Positions 53,105 to 61,271 of a DNA stretch of 64,000 bases are shown here, in pieces (the first letter of the stretch is position 1; the number at the start of each line of letters is the position of its first letter). The notes under the pieces were generated by a model. It was given only the letters and a program-made list of their open reading frames with translations. It had not been told where the DNA came from and did no database searches. Source of the stretch: Bacillus methanolicus MGA3 (GTDB lineage: Bacteria; Bacillota; Bacilli; Bacillales; Cytobacillaceae). The DNA lies in the NCBI RefSeq assembly GCF_000724485.1, contig NZ_CP007739.1:1844843-1908842 (forward strand), written 5' to 3'. Position numbers and translations under genes: made by a program.

Positions 53105-54592
53105 TCAAAATTTTTTATCTCCAATACCTGTACATGGAATTTGCATGGTAACTTTTAATCCGCAATTCGGTTTTGAATAAAACTCTACATGGCCCGAAAG
53201 GCTCTGTACGCGTTGCTTAATGCTGGTTAATCCCATATTATTAAAGGAAGGTTTTAACTTATCCGGTTCAAAGCCCACACCGTCATCAGAATATTCAAAC
53301 ATCATTTTGTCTTCCTGGGCACTTATATGAAGATGGATTTTAGAAGCCTTGGAATGTTTTGTCGCATTGTTAAGCAATTCTTGTACGATACGATAGATGC
53401 CGATTGTTTGTTCTTCATTTAAATGAAGACTTGAAGTATTGTCTGTAGAAAAATAAATTTTAAAAGTTGAAGAAACTTGGGTATATTCAAATAAATTTTC
53501 CAAGGCTCGCTCTAAACCCAATTCCCTTAACAATGGCGGCCGGAGTTCATTGCATGTCATACGGATTTGGTGAATAGTGTCCAGCAATCCTTGTTCGATT
53601 CCTTTAAGCTGTGCTTTTATCTGGTGTTCAAATTCATGGCGGTGAAGCAATGATTCCATTCTTCTGTACAAATCAATTTGATTCTGCAGTACTGTATCAT
53701 GCAAATCACTTGATAAATGGAGCCGTTCCTTTTCGGAAAGATTAAACAAGAGCCGTAAGATCCAAAGAGGAGTTTGGCTGCTTTGCATGGCAACTTCCAA
53801 TTTATTCATTAGATTCTCGATTACATCCAGGCTCTCAAATACCATATTGGCGTAGTAAACGATTGTTTCCAGCCAAATGGAGTCCATTTCCTCATCTATA
53901 GATTGCTTATTTAGAATGAGGAAGTAGGCATGGCTGGTCCGCTCTCCTACTTTTAAAAGTACTTTATCGAAAACGTTTACGATCTTTCCAACCCTCAAGT
54001 TATCCAAATAGGGTTGAAATTCAGCAAAATAATCTTCTTCGATTTTTTGCTTTTCTTTGTCAAACATTAAGATAGTCGGCTGGGAATCTTGTAAAACTGT
54101 ATTTATTTCATGAATTAATCTTGCTTTAAGATCCGCTAGTTTCATTACTGAAGACAAGTCTTTTGAAAAATTTTTCAAACTGTTTTGCAATAATTTATAG
54201 CGATCTTTTCTATTTTGAAGCTCTATTTCCATATTTTTTCGTTCGGTGATATCCCGGACCGTAACTACTGTAAGGTTATCTTGACTTTCTACAGGCATCG
54301 TCCGGCACTCAAAATATCTAATATTACCGGAACGAGTAATGATCCGGTACTCACTCTTGGAAGGCTGTTGGGTCAAAATAACATTCCTATGTCTTTCCAT
54401 TAAAATTTCTCTATCATCAGGGTGTACAATATCAAATATGTCTTTCAATTCCTCAGGACTGTATCCGCTAATTTTTTTAAAAGAAGGTGTCGAAAACCGT
54501 ACATGCCGATTTTGGTCAACGATCATAATGATATCCAATGCGTGTTTGTAAATCGTTTCAAACTCCCAATTTGATTGAATTTTGTTTTCCAT
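53105..54592 (-). CDS. Soluble PAS-domain histidine kinase, ComP-like carboxyl half
   Basis: The 495-residue protein has an amino-terminal PAS domain (residues 10-120, FKKISGYSPEELKDIFDIVH and TVVTVRDITERK), a middle region, a HisKA_3 domain with His in LHLSSDLHDTVLQNQIDLYR and a HATPase (EYSDDGVGFEPDKL). It lacks membrane helices, unlike ComP, and should sense an intracellular signal. ATG 54592 with GGTGATAA upstream is preferred over ATG 54604. The regulator starts 12 bases after it. Confidence 0.88.
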   Translation of the reverse strand: MENKIQSNWEFETIYKHALDIIMIVDQNRHVRFSTPSFKKISGYSPEELKDIFDIVHPDDREILMERHRNVILTQQPSKSEYRIITRSGNIRYFECRTMPVESQDNLTVVTVRDITERKNMEIELQNRKDRYKLLQNSLKNFSKDLSSVMKLADLKARLIHEINTVLQDSQPTILMFDKEKQKIEEDYFAEFQPYLDNLRVGKIVNVFDKVLLKVGERTSHAYFLILNKQSIDEEMDSIWLETIVYYANMVFESLDVIENLMNKLEVAMQSSQTPLWILRLLFNLSEKERLHLSSDLHDTVLQNQIDLYRRMESLLHRHEFEHQIKAQLKGIEQGLLDTIHQIRMTCNELRPPLLRELGLERALENLFEYTQVSSTFKIYFSTDNTSSLHLNEEQTIGIYRIVQELLNNATKHSKASKIHLHISAQEDKMMFEYSDDGVGFEPDKLKPSFNNMGLTSIKQRVQSLSGHVEFYSKPNCGLKVTMQIPCTGIGDKKF

Positions 54593-54707
54593 TATTATCA
54601 CCATTTTCCATTGATTGTTGGCAATTAAAACATTACCTATATATTGATATTACATGAAAAATGTACCAATAGTCCGACATTTTTTCGCGTGCTTGTGGAA
54701 AAAACCA

Positions 54708-55592
54708 CTATTTTATCTCCACTACAAATGGAAACGCCCTGACTTTTCCGTTTTGCCTGAACTCAGCCCATATTTTATAAATGCCTGGCTTTTCGAACTG
54801 TGTTTCAAAAACCGTATCCTTGTCATTTTCCGGATGCACATGGAGGAAATTCTGGGCATTTTCATCAAGAATGACCACATGCCCCATTGCTCCCAGATAA
54901 GGGGTCAAATTTGTTTTATCAAGATCAAAGGTTAACGTTACCGGTTTATTGGCTTTAAAAGAACTCATAGTTAGTTTTGCGTTTTCGCCTTCTACATTCT
55001 TGCTTAATGTTTTGTCCGGCTGAAGGCCATGGCTATGGGTTGACCTACCGGGATTTCCTACGATAAATGGAACCGGCGCTGCATGATAAGCTAAATTTTT
55101 CGGTTTAATGTCAACGAATGCCTTATAAAATCCATCAGGCAGATTATTTCCGATCGTAAATTCGCCTCTGCCAGTCTGTTCAGGGTGTATGTGATAATAT
55201 TTATGAAGCTGGTCATCCACAATGATAAGATGAAGTAGCTTTTCATGATTTACTTCCAAATCTTCCACCGGATTTCCCGACTTATCTTTTAAGAAAATCT
55301 TTAACTCATCTTGATCCGATTGAACAAACACGCTTACCTCGCTGCTGCCCTCATGTGCCGCGCCGCTTCCATGATGATGGCCGCTATCGTTCCCTTCACC
55401 ATAATCAATGTGGCCATGGGATTCACCATGTGGCACACGTTGTTCCTGGCTTTTGGATGCTCCATATGACGAAGATTGATTGTGGCCATGGGACTCGGGC
55501 TGTTTTTCTTCGGCAAACCATTCGGCATACCCTGAATATCCGCCTATCACTAAAGCCAAATATAGAACGGCCGCAATCCCCCATTTTTTCAT
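54708..55592 (-). CDS. His-rich extracytoplasmic protein with tandem copper-like domains
   Basis: A membrane anchor (WGIAAVLYLALVIGGYSGYA) precedes a His/Ser/Gly-rich stretch (residues 35-85, including SHGHNQ, HGHIDY, GHHHGSG). Two similar beta domains follow, with HKYYHIHPEQTG and FLHVHPEND. The HxH pairs suggest metal binding outside the cell, copper or iron. No name is certain; FixH/YtkA-like. ATG 55592 follows AGGAGAG by 8 bases. It lies between the exporter and the PAS kinase, so it may be the extracellular end of the signalling cassette. Confidence 0.65.
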   Translation of the reverse strand: MKKWGIAAVLYLALVIGGYSGYAEWFAEEKQPESHGHNQSSSYGASKSQEQRVPHGESHGHIDYGEGNDSGHHHGSGAAHEGSSEVSVFVQSDQDELKIFLKDKSGNPVEDLEVNHEKLLHLIIVDDQLHKYYHIHPEQTGRGEFTIGNNLPDGFYKAFVDIKPKNLAYHAAPVPFIVGNPGRSTHSHGLQPDKTLSKNVEGENAKLTMSSFKANKPVTLTFDLDKTNLTPYLGAMGHVVILDENAQNFLHVHPENDKDTVFETQFEKPGIYKIWAEFRQNGKVRAFPFVVEIK

Positions 55593-55638
55593 CGCTTTCA
55601 CTCTCCTATTCAGTAAATTTTTTCATATATCAAGTCCC

Positions 55639-57411
55639 TTATATGGCATACTTTACTGCCGCTTCTGATTCTGCTTGATGTTGTCTTGAATATAACTCCT
55701 TGTAATAACCGTTTAATTCAAGTAATCTATGATGGCTGCCGCTTTCAACGATCTCCCCGTTTTTCATCACAAAAATAGTATCGGCATCCACAATCGTTGA
55801 AAGCCTGTGGGCAATCATAATAATTGTTTTTCCACCTTTAATCCGATTAATAGATTCTTGGACAAGTTTTTCACTTTCATTATCAAGGGCGCTCGTTGCT
55901 TCGTCCAAAATAATCAGTGATGGGTCTTTCAAAAATACACGGGCTAGTGCAATCCGCTGTTTTTGGCCTCCGGAAAGCTTCATCCCTCTTTCGCCAATTT
56001 CTGTATCATATCCTTGAGGCAACGGTGCGATGAAATCATGGGCGAAAGCTTTGATCGTAGCTGTGATGATTTCATCATCTGTTGCATCAAGCTTTGCCAT
56101 TTTTATATTATCTTTAATAGAAGAGCTGTATAAAAAGTTATCCTGAGTAACCATTCCAAAATGCCTCCTTATGCTTGATAAGGAATAGTCTTTTATATTC
56201 ACACCATCTATTAAGATTTCACCGCTATCCACATCATACATTCTGTTTAAGAGCTTTAATACAGTACTCTTGCCTCCCCCGCTCTCTCCGACAAATGCAT
56301 AGGTTTTGCCTTTTTCTATCTTAAAGGACAAGTTTTTGATCACTTTCCTATTATCATTGTAGGAAAAAGATACACGATTAAACACGATTGAATCTGAAAA
56401 CTCCTTTAATTCAACAGAGTCATCCTTTTCCTTTATTGTTGAAGGGATATGGAAGAAATCAAATATCCTTTGTAAAGCGACCGTTCCTTCCGTGATAACA
56501 GGGAAAGCTTGAACCAAGGCGGCAACAGGGCTTCTCATTTTATCAACGTAAGCGAAGAAAGCAATTAAACTGCCGGCGGTTAAACTGCCATCGATCACAA
56601 AAAGACTGGCGGTTAATGCAACAATGAAAGGAGTCATGTCACTTAAAACGTTGACGGAAGCCAGTGTGATTGCATTTAACCTTGCATGCTTATCTGTAAG
56701 GACTTCGTAATGTTCCAAATGTTTATCCAGTTCTTCTTTGTCATGTTTTTCGGATGAAAACAATTTTGCCAGAAAAGCACCCTGGATTTTTTCAAAGACA
56801 AACCCGCTCAACACGGATCGGTAATTCATCATGTTGCGCGTTGATTTCTTAAATCTTTTTGAAAGAATATGCGCTACTATAAATTGAAAGCTGACCAATA
56901 AAACAGAAAGGATTGCCAATTTGATGTTTAACGTCAACATCACAGACGTAACAAACACCAAAACGATCATTTCAATCCAGATGTTACCGAACACGGCGGT
57001 CAAATAGCCTCTTATTTTTTCAATGTCATCAAAGAAGCGGGTTCCGATTTCTCCGCTTTTATTGTCCGCAAAATACTTTGCATCAAGGGAATGGATTTTA
57101 TTAAAGGCTTCTTTCCGAAGTGCCTTTATGATGTTGTTATTGGCCTTATGAATGCAAAATTGCCTTACGTATTCCATTGGTTTTCGAATGAAAATAAAAA
57201 CAACAAGCATCGAAACAGCAATGAATGACAATTGGCCGATTTTTTCGGCACGGGACAATGCTTCATTTTGCAACAAATAATCGAAAATGTATTTTAATAT
57301 CAAAGGAACGGTAAGGGGGATCAGGAAGCGGAAAAAACTTCCGACAAATCCCCACATATATAGCTTCATTTCTTTTTTTATGAAAGGCAGAAATTGTTTA
57401 AACTCATTCAA
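55639..57411 (-). CDS. ABC exporter with fused membrane and ATPase domains
   Basis: The 590-residue half-transporter has six membrane helices (to about 310), then Walker A VGESGGGKSTVLK, signature MKLSGGQKQRIALARVFL, Walker B LIILDEATSALD and the H-loop IAHRLSTI. It is like MsbA/BmrA-type exporters. TTG 57411 follows GAGAGGAG by 8 bases and touches the stop of the 41-codon ORF. It is the first long gene of the ComA-box cassette: exporter, His-rich protein, kinase, regulator. Confidence 0.9.
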   Translation of the reverse strand: MNEFKQFLPFIKKEMKLYMWGFVGSFFRFLIPLTVPLILKYIFDYLLQNEALSRAEKIGQLSFIAVSMLVVFIFIRKPMEYVRQFCIHKANNNIIKALRKEAFNKIHSLDAKYFADNKSGEIGTRFFDDIEKIRGYLTAVFGNIWIEMIVLVFVTSVMLTLNIKLAILSVLLVSFQFIVAHILSKRFKKSTRNMMNYRSVLSGFVFEKIQGAFLAKLFSSEKHDKEELDKHLEHYEVLTDKHARLNAITLASVNVLSDMTPFIVALTASLFVIDGSLTAGSLIAFFAYVDKMRSPVAALVQAFPVITEGTVALQRIFDFFHIPSTIKEKDDSVELKEFSDSIVFNRVSFSYNDNRKVIKNLSFKIEKGKTYAFVGESGGGKSTVLKLLNRMYDVDSGEILIDGVNIKDYSLSSIRRHFGMVTQDNFLYSSSIKDNIKMAKLDATDDEIITATIKAFAHDFIAPLPQGYDTEIGERGMKLSGGQKQRIALARVFLKDPSLIILDEATSALDNESEKLVQESINRIKGGKTIIMIAHRLSTIVDADTIFVMKNGEIVESGSHHRLLELNGYYKELYSRQHQAESEAAVKYAI

Positions 57412-57537
57412 CTAAAGAACTCCTCTCATATTACTTTCACATTCGTTGTTACATCCCTCTTGGTCAAGCTCGAGAAAAAGCTCCATCATCTGATGGCCAA
57501 ATCCCTCTAAATTTGTTGTATTGTAACAATAAAACAT
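57412..57537 (-). CDS. Candidate 41-residue peptide before the ABC exporter
   Basis: From ATG 57537 it reads MFYCYNTTNLEGFGHQMM, then ELFLELDQEGCNNECES and NMRGVL, and its TAG directly abuts the exporter's TTG. It is acidic, with three cysteines (positions 4, 29, 33). The ribosome site before the ATG is weak. It lacks a signal peptide. I suggest it as a candidate precursor peptide or leader for the adjacent transporter; it may equally be a chance frame. Confidence 0.35.
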   Translation of the reverse strand: MFYCYNTTNLEGFGHQMMELFLELDQEGCNNECESNMRGVL

Positions 57538-57615
57538 CAAAATGAACTCAATATGAACGATTCAAAAGAAGCTGCTCTGGCTAATTGTTTCTCCTCAAAT
57601 GATTCCTCCTTTCTG

Positions 57616-57702
57616 TTTATAATGAAATAGTACTATTTTCCCGCATAAAGATTACGCAATCTTATTACGCTTCTGCCGCAATTATTTTGCGGGATGCCGC
57701 AT
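57616..57702 (-). promoter_or_regulatory. ComA box and promoter of the exporter/PAS-kinase cassette
   Basis: On the minus strand TGCGGCATCCCGCAA (57687-57701, with ATGCGG to CCGCAA) agrees with the ComA consensus TTGCGGnnnnCCGCAA except for one base and has the same middle as the B. subtilis srfA box as I recall it. A further half-site TTGCGG follows 10 bases downstream (57676-57681). A -10 TATAAA lies at 57616-57621 without a good -35, as expected for an activated promoter. AAAGGAGG follows. Confidence 0.75.
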
Positions 57703-57796
57703 TTAGTGTTTTTTATCCTATAAAACGCTTGTGCTTTCAATTGCCATTGCTTTTAACATTCATCCTATCTAATGCCTGGAACCTTTTTCAGCCATA

Positions 57797-57834
57797 AAAA
57801 AACCCCTTAAAGCAGTGTTGCCCTAAAGGGTTTT
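57797..57834 (-). terminator. Terminator after the small coiled-coil gene
   Basis: AAAACCCTTTA pairs with TAAGGGGTTTT on the minus strand and is followed by TTTATGG. It ends transcription from the gene at 57949. Confidence 0.7.
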
Positions 57835-57948
57835 CAACATCTACTTTAAGAGGTGCAATATCTATAGAGTGGGATGCAATTCTGGGCTGAAAAGACCGCC
57901 AACATAGAGATTTAAGCGGCAGTTTCAAATTAAGCCTAATTCATTTTT

Positions 57949-58290
57949 TCACACAGGCCTTGCCGTTTCCTTCCGGGTGACTTCGTCAATTTTATGTACA
58001 AACATTTGGAAGACGCGCCTTTTTTCTTCTAAATCACGGATAGACTCTTTCAGCTGCTCATATTTCTCCTCAAATGGTTTATGGTAGCGCTGGCGTATCG
58101 TTTCAATGATTTCATCGTTCACTGTCGACTGAATCACTTGCTTTGTGATGCCATATTTATATGCATAAACTTTCAACTCTTGTTTGACTTGCTCATATTC
58201 TTGATCGATCTGGCTCAATACTTCAGATATATCTTCCTTCCATTCTTCAAGGGATTTCTGTATATACGATTGTTTCGTCATTTCATCCAT
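57949..58290 (-). CDS. Hypothetical coiled-coil protein
   Basis: This 113-residue, highly charged protein is helical throughout (SLEEWKEDISEVLSQIDQEY and FEEKYEQLKESIRDLEEKRR), without signal peptide or known family. GGGAAGG stands before ATG 58290. It is a single gene between the ComA-box promoter and glycerate kinase. Confidence 0.55.
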   Translation of the reverse strand: MDEMTKQSYIQKSLEEWKEDISEVLSQIDQEYEQVKQELKVYAYKYGITKQVIQSTVNDEIIETIRQRYHKPFEEKYEQLKESIRDLEEKRRVFQMFVHKIDEVTRKETARPV

Positions 58291-58459
58291 GAAAACACCT
58301 TCCCGCCAAGTATATAGTTTGTCCTTGCTACATTTTAACGAAACTTTTTTACAGCTCGTTTTCTGAAAAATTACATTGTCATTTCATTTATAATTTCTGT
58401 TTGGCGGGTTTTCTTCTCAAAGATTATCTTTAGCGTCACTTTGAATCATTGCGATTACG

Positions 58460-59605
58460 CTAGACTTCCCTCCCATAGGCAATTTTGAAAAGAGAAGCAA
58501 TGTTTTTTGAAAGTCTTTCCACATATTCTGCCGCATGTTCAATAGCATCTGTGAGCGGCACCACACCTGGAACAATGCTGAATACAGCGTCAATCCCTTG
58601 TTCGAGAACAATGTCACTGTCTCTGGCAACATTCCCTGCTATCGCAATCACAGGAACACCATACTTTTTTGCTGTTCTGGCAACTCCAATTGGCGTCTTG
58701 CCGTACATCGTTTGTGCATCAATTTTTCCTTCCCCGGTGATCACAAGAGCGGCATTTTTTACATGTTCATACAAGTTTGTCGCTTCTATTACAATATCAA
58801 TCCCCTTTTTTAGTTCGGCTGACAAAAAGGCAAGCAGTCCGCCGCCAATGCCTCCTGCAGCTCCTGCGCCAGGCACTTCTGCAATTGATTTTCCTAAATC
58901 TTTTTCAATAATTTTCGCAAAATGGGAAAGATTTTTATCAAGCTTGCGGACCATTTCTGGTGTTGCACCCTTTTGCGGACCAAAAATAGCCGAAGCACCC
59001 CCTTCACCTGTCAATGGATTGTCCACATCGCAGGCAGCTTCAATCTTCACAAATTTGAGACGGGGATCCAATCCGGACACATCAATCGTTGCTAACTGGT
59101 CCAGGGAACCTCCGCCTTCGCCAATTTCATTTCCTTTTCCGTCCAGCAGCTTTGCGCCAAGTGCTCGTGCCATCCCGGCGCCTCCATCATTAGTAGCACT
59201 GCCTCCGAGACCTATTATGATATGTTCAACACCTTGTTCAAGAGCGGCTTTAATCAATTCCCCTGTCCCTCTTGTCGTTGTAACGAGCGGGTTTCTTTTG
59301 TCCGCAGGTACAAGGTGAAGTCCTGAAGCAGCTGCCATCTCGATGACGGCAGTTTTCCCATTTCCTAGCAATCCAAAAAATGCTTGCACTGGCTTGCCGA
59401 GTGGACCTGTTACTGTTTTTTCAATAATTGTACCGTTAGTGACGTCTACAAGAGACTTGACCGTTCCTTCTCCCCCGTCAGCCATCGGGATCTTTATAAT
59501 ATCCGCATCAGGAAAAATCGTGCGGAATCCTTTTTCGATTGAGTCAGCAACTTGTATAGCAGTTAAGCTTTCTTTAAATGAATCCGGTGCAATAACGATT
59601 TTCAT
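58460..59605 (-). CDS. Glycerate kinase (GarK/GlxK family)
   Basis: The 381-residue protein begins KIVIAPDSFKESLTAIQVAD and has IPMADGGEGTV, IIGLGGSATNDGGAGMA and VVITGEGKIDAQTMYGKTPI, all family hallmarks. It phosphorylates D-glycerate with ATP, to 2- or 3-phosphoglycerate. ATG 59605 is the sole good start. It is a single gene here; glyoxylate-related genes are not adjacent. Confidence 0.93.
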   Translation of the reverse strand: MKIVIAPDSFKESLTAIQVADSIEKGFRTIFPDADIIKIPMADGGEGTVKSLVDVTNGTIIEKTVTGPLGKPVQAFFGLLGNGKTAVIEMAAASGLHLVPADKRNPLVTTTRGTGELIKAALEQGVEHIIIGLGGSATNDGGAGMARALGAKLLDGKGNEIGEGGGSLDQLATIDVSGLDPRLKFVKIEAACDVDNPLTGEGGASAIFGPQKGATPEMVRKLDKNLSHFAKIIEKDLGKSIAEVPGAGAAGGIGGGLLAFLSAELKKGIDIVIEATNLYEHVKNAALVITGEGKIDAQTMYGKTPIGVARTAKKYGVPVIAIAGNVARDSDIVLEQGIDAVFSIVPGVVPLTDAIEHAAEYVERLSKNIASLFKIAYGREV

Positions 59606-59695
59606 ATTGAAACACCACCGTCCCCAAAGTCGGTTACTTATATTTTAAATGGAGCGATTGTTTGTCTTAATGACAGATAAATTCCCATTTTCATA

Positions 59696-59839
59696 TTATG
59701 AATTGATTGCATGAACATAGGCTCTATATGTGATAATTACCGAAATGATTGCGCCAATAAGTAACAATACTGTTCCGCCTAAAGTAAACAAACGGCCAAT
59801 AAGAAAATATTTTTCTTCAAATACTCTTTCTATATCCAT
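59696..59839 (-). CDS. Small membrane protein (47 residues)
   Basis: ATG 59839 has AAAGGAGTG 6 bases upstream. The product is MDIERVFEEKYFLIGRLF followed by one long helix (TLGGTVLLLIGAIISVIITY) and a short polar end. No family is known. It lies between the molybdenum hydroxylase operon and glycerate kinase and may be the last gene of the former. Confidence 0.6.
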   Translation of the reverse strand: MDIERVFEEKYFLIGRLFTLGGTVLLLIGAIISVIITYRAYVHAINS

Positions 59840-59941
59840 GAATATCACTCCTTTGCGATTGTCAATTTAATCATATGCAATATGAAGCAATATGTTCAGA
59901 CTAATATGTTTTTTCATAAAAATTGAATTAAAAAACACATT

Positions 59942-60436
59942 TCAGTTTTCATCATTCTCTGATTCTACCTTTTCATTTATTACGGCTTGCACCGCATTTT
60001 CAATTTCTTGATAGCAGGTACATCTGCATATATTCGATTCTAACCAATCACCTATGATATCTTTTGAAGGATTTGGATGGTTGATTAATAAAGCATGACA
60101 ATTAATGATAAAACCTGGTGTACAGTAGCCGCATTGAAAAGCAAAGTTTTCAATAAACGCTTTTTGTATAGGAGTATTTTTTAGCCCCTCAATAGTAATA
60201 ATTTTTTTTCCTGCTGCTTCAATCGCAAGCATAATACAAGACTTAAAAGGTACACGATCAACCATGACTGTACATGCACCACAATCTCCATTCAAGCATC
60301 CAGGCTTAGCACCTGTTAAGGAAAGGCTGCTTCGAAGAACCTGCAGAAGCGTTTCTGCTGGCCGGAATTCTACAGTATGTAATTCTCCATTAATATCCAT
60401 TTGGGCATTTACTTTGTTCACATGAGACTCAATCAT
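59942..60436 (-). CDS. Molybdenum hydroxylase, 2Fe-2S subunit
   Basis: The 164-residue protein has the plant-ferredoxin cluster motif GCLNGDCGACTVMVD with a later Cys (FKSCI), and the second cluster CGYCTPGF and ICRCTCYQEI. The second is unusual: relatives have CRCTGYQ, so the Gly is Cys here. It relays electrons from the Mo subunit to the FAD subunit of a xanthine dehydrogenase-type enzyme. Its start follows GGAGGGAG and the stop of the FAD gene. Confidence 0.92.
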   Translation of the reverse strand: MIESHVNKVNAQMDINGELHTVEFRPAETLLQVLRSSLSLTGAKPGCLNGDCGACTVMVDRVPFKSCIMLAIEAAGKKIITIEGLKNTPIQKAFIENFAFQCGYCTPGFIINCHALLINHPNPSKDIIGDWLESNICRCTCYQEIENAVQAVINEKVESENDEN

Positions 60437-61270
60437 CTACACTCCCTCCATTTCCAATAGAAAATCCATTAAAGTATTTTTCAATACGAATAAGCGAAAA
60501 TCTTTTGAACCTTCAATATCATGCAGAATGGGAGAAGGCAAATGGTGCATTGCGTTCGCAACCCTTTCTTCAATAGACAAATTTCGGTTATTGATTTCTC
60601 TCTCCATTTCTTTCGATCGAAATGGGAATGGACACACACCACTAAATGCAAATCTTAATAGACCGTCTTTTTTTAAGGAAGCAACTGTTACCAATGGATA
60701 GCCCGTTTCCCATTGCTGCCTCTTTTTTTGAACGATAAAAGGAAGGTTTACAAAACTTGTTTCTGTTCGTATTTGAATTAAAAACTGTCCTTGGTCTAAG
60801 AGAAGGTTCTTATCAAAAATTGAATGGATCGGTAAAATTTTTACCCCATCCCAACCTCCTACAATTACATCACTATCGGCCAGAAGGAAAGGCAACACTG
60901 CTTCTCGATAGAAAATTTGACCGCAAATATTTCCGCCGATCGTAATTTTATTTCTTGCTGTGCGGTCTGCAATTTCACTACAAGTTTTACTAAGCAATGG
61001 AAAAAGATTTTTATCCTCTATTGTCGTTAAAGGAACAGCAGCTCCAATTATTAAGTAATTCTGGCTGATTTCAAAGGCCAGGCATTCCTGTATCCCCTTT
61101 ATGTCGATTATTGCCCCTATCTGAATCATATTTAATCGGCGAAAGGTTAGAATTTCCGTACCGCCGGAATAATAAATTGGGGCTTTATTTTCTCGTTTTA
61201 ATGCAAAAAATAACTCGGTTGCTTCTTCTATTTTAGTTGGTTTATAGTATTCTATATCCTTCAAGACCAA
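60437..61270 (-). CDS. Molybdenum hydroxylase, FAD-binding subunit
   Basis: The 277-residue protein has the FAD motifs IYYSGGTEIL and ITIGGNICG, and the carboxyl CO dehydrogenase-flavoprotein domain. It accepts electrons from the 2Fe-2S subunit and hands them to NAD or another acceptor. The start is TTG 61270, with GGAGGG 7 bases upstream; it lies one base after the Mo gene's stop. Confidence 0.9.
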   Translation of the reverse strand: MVLKDIEYYKPTKIEEATELFFALKRENKAPIYYSGGTEILTFRRLNMIQIGAIIDIKGIQECLAFEISQNYLIIGAAVPLTTIEDKNLFPLLSKTCSEIADRTARNKITIGGNICGQIFYREAVLPFLLADSDVIVGGWDGVKILPIHSIFDKNLLLDQGQFLIQIRTETSFVNLPFIVQKKRQQWETGYPLVTVASLKKDGLLRFAFSGVCPFPFRSKEMEREINNRNLSIEERVANAMHHLPSPILHDIEGSKDFRLFVLKNTLMDFLLEMEGV

Positions 61271-61271
61271 T

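Noticed and set aside
58485..59318. A 277-codon open frame on the plus strand
   Set aside because: It is the complement of glycerate kinase; Ser/Pro/Ala-rich composition shows it to be a shadow frame.
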